Assembly (NCBI GenBank): GCA_963816435.1
Contig: CAWFKS010000009.1
Location: 347,874-411,873, forward strand
Direction: 5' to 3'
Source of the DNA: CAWFKS01 sp963816435
GTDB lineage: Bacteria; Pseudomonadota; Alphaproteobacteria; Rhizobiales; Rhizobiaceae
DNA length: 64,000 bases
Under the pieces are notes generated by a model, which saw only the letters and a list, made by a program, of their open reading frames with translations, had not been told where the DNA came from and did no database searches. Of the stretch, positions 63,981-64,000 are shown piece by piece. Made by a program: the position numbers and the translations under genes. Positions within the stretch are counted from its first letter, which is position 1. Each line of letters opens with the position of its first letter.

Positions 63981-64000
63981 TTCACTAACACGCGCGTGAA
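63981..64000. promoter_or_regulatory. TTCAC-N10-GTGAA inverted repeat upstream of the esterase
   Basis: TTCAC (63981-63985) and GTGAA (63996-64000) form an inverted repeat 78 nt upstream of the esterase start, ending at the window edge. The full symmetric site may extend further. It resembles the palindrome before the SDR gene and is a candidate operator for the nearby TetR protein. Confidence 0.4.

Overview
This looks like a chromosomal segment from a high-GC alphaproteobacterium, most likely Hyphomicrobiales/Rhizobiales and close to Mesorhizobium/Phyllobacteriaceae. The signs are roughly two-thirds GC, many branched-chain-amino-acid-type (Liv) and peptide-type (Dpp) ABC operons with ATGA stop/start overlaps, a DUF2934 gene, GGAAC-type (EcfG/RpoE2-like) promoters, and a rhizobial-type dispersed palindrome at 41124-41172. 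The taxonomy is inference from style; no rRNA or other marker gene is present. I saw no tRNA, rRNA, CRISPR, prophage or transposase.

An important caveat is that more than half of the longer genes are interrupted by single-base indels. Both halves are well conserved, the reading frame resumes at the expected residue, and the repaired lengths match the families. Most indels I could resolve are one-base insertions and a few are one-base deletions. They hit housekeeping-like and accessory genes alike, so I treat them as sequence or assembly errors and annotate repaired genes over their full span. Frameshift positions are approximate.

Layout. (1) 1-17591, minus strand: a run of alpha-glucan/trehalose genes in transcription order glgE, treS-maltokinase fusion, glgB, glgX, treZ, malQ, treY, mostly with 4-nt overlaps, followed by a DUF2934 gene and a truncated amidohydrolase. 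Together they can turn trehalose into maltose-1-phosphate and branched glucan (TreS/Mak/GlgE/GlgB), and glucan back into trehalose (GlgX/TreY/TreZ), with MalQ recycling short maltodextrins. (2) 17869-24699: a small unknown gene with a strong terminator, then a minus-strand operon of a ThDP enzyme, an enolase-superfamily enzyme and a FAD/Fe-S oxidoreductase, divergent from a PPC/DUF296 gene. Two GGAAC-type promoters lie back to back between them. (3) 24767-33977: an operon with two aldehyde dehydrogenases flanking a complete Liv transporter, whose LivF carries an odd 190-residue tail, next to a divergent AraC regulator. (4) 34030-41124: a TerC-family membrane protein, a LysR regulator, and a divergent soeABC-type molybdenum sulfite dehydrogenase followed by a GFA-domain protein.

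(5) 41347-44487: a three-gene export-type system made of a NEW3-repeat membrane-anchored protein, an ATPase and an ABC-2 permease, of unknown function. (6) 44967-54157: an M20 deacetylase (ArgE-like), then a minus-strand operon with a CoA-transferase, a Dpp-type transporter (including a natural permease-ATPase fusion) and an alpha/beta hydrolase, with a divergent LysR. (7) 55126-64000: a second complete Liv transporter operon preceded by an SDR dehydrogenase, a TetR regulator and a carboxylesterase, with matching TTCAC/GTGAA palindromes before the SDR and the esterase.

The window therefore combines stress-linked storage-carbon metabolism with several uptake-plus-catabolism cassettes, each with its own regulator. 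The least explained items are the NEW3/ABC system, the LivF tail and the ThDP/enolase/FAD operon.
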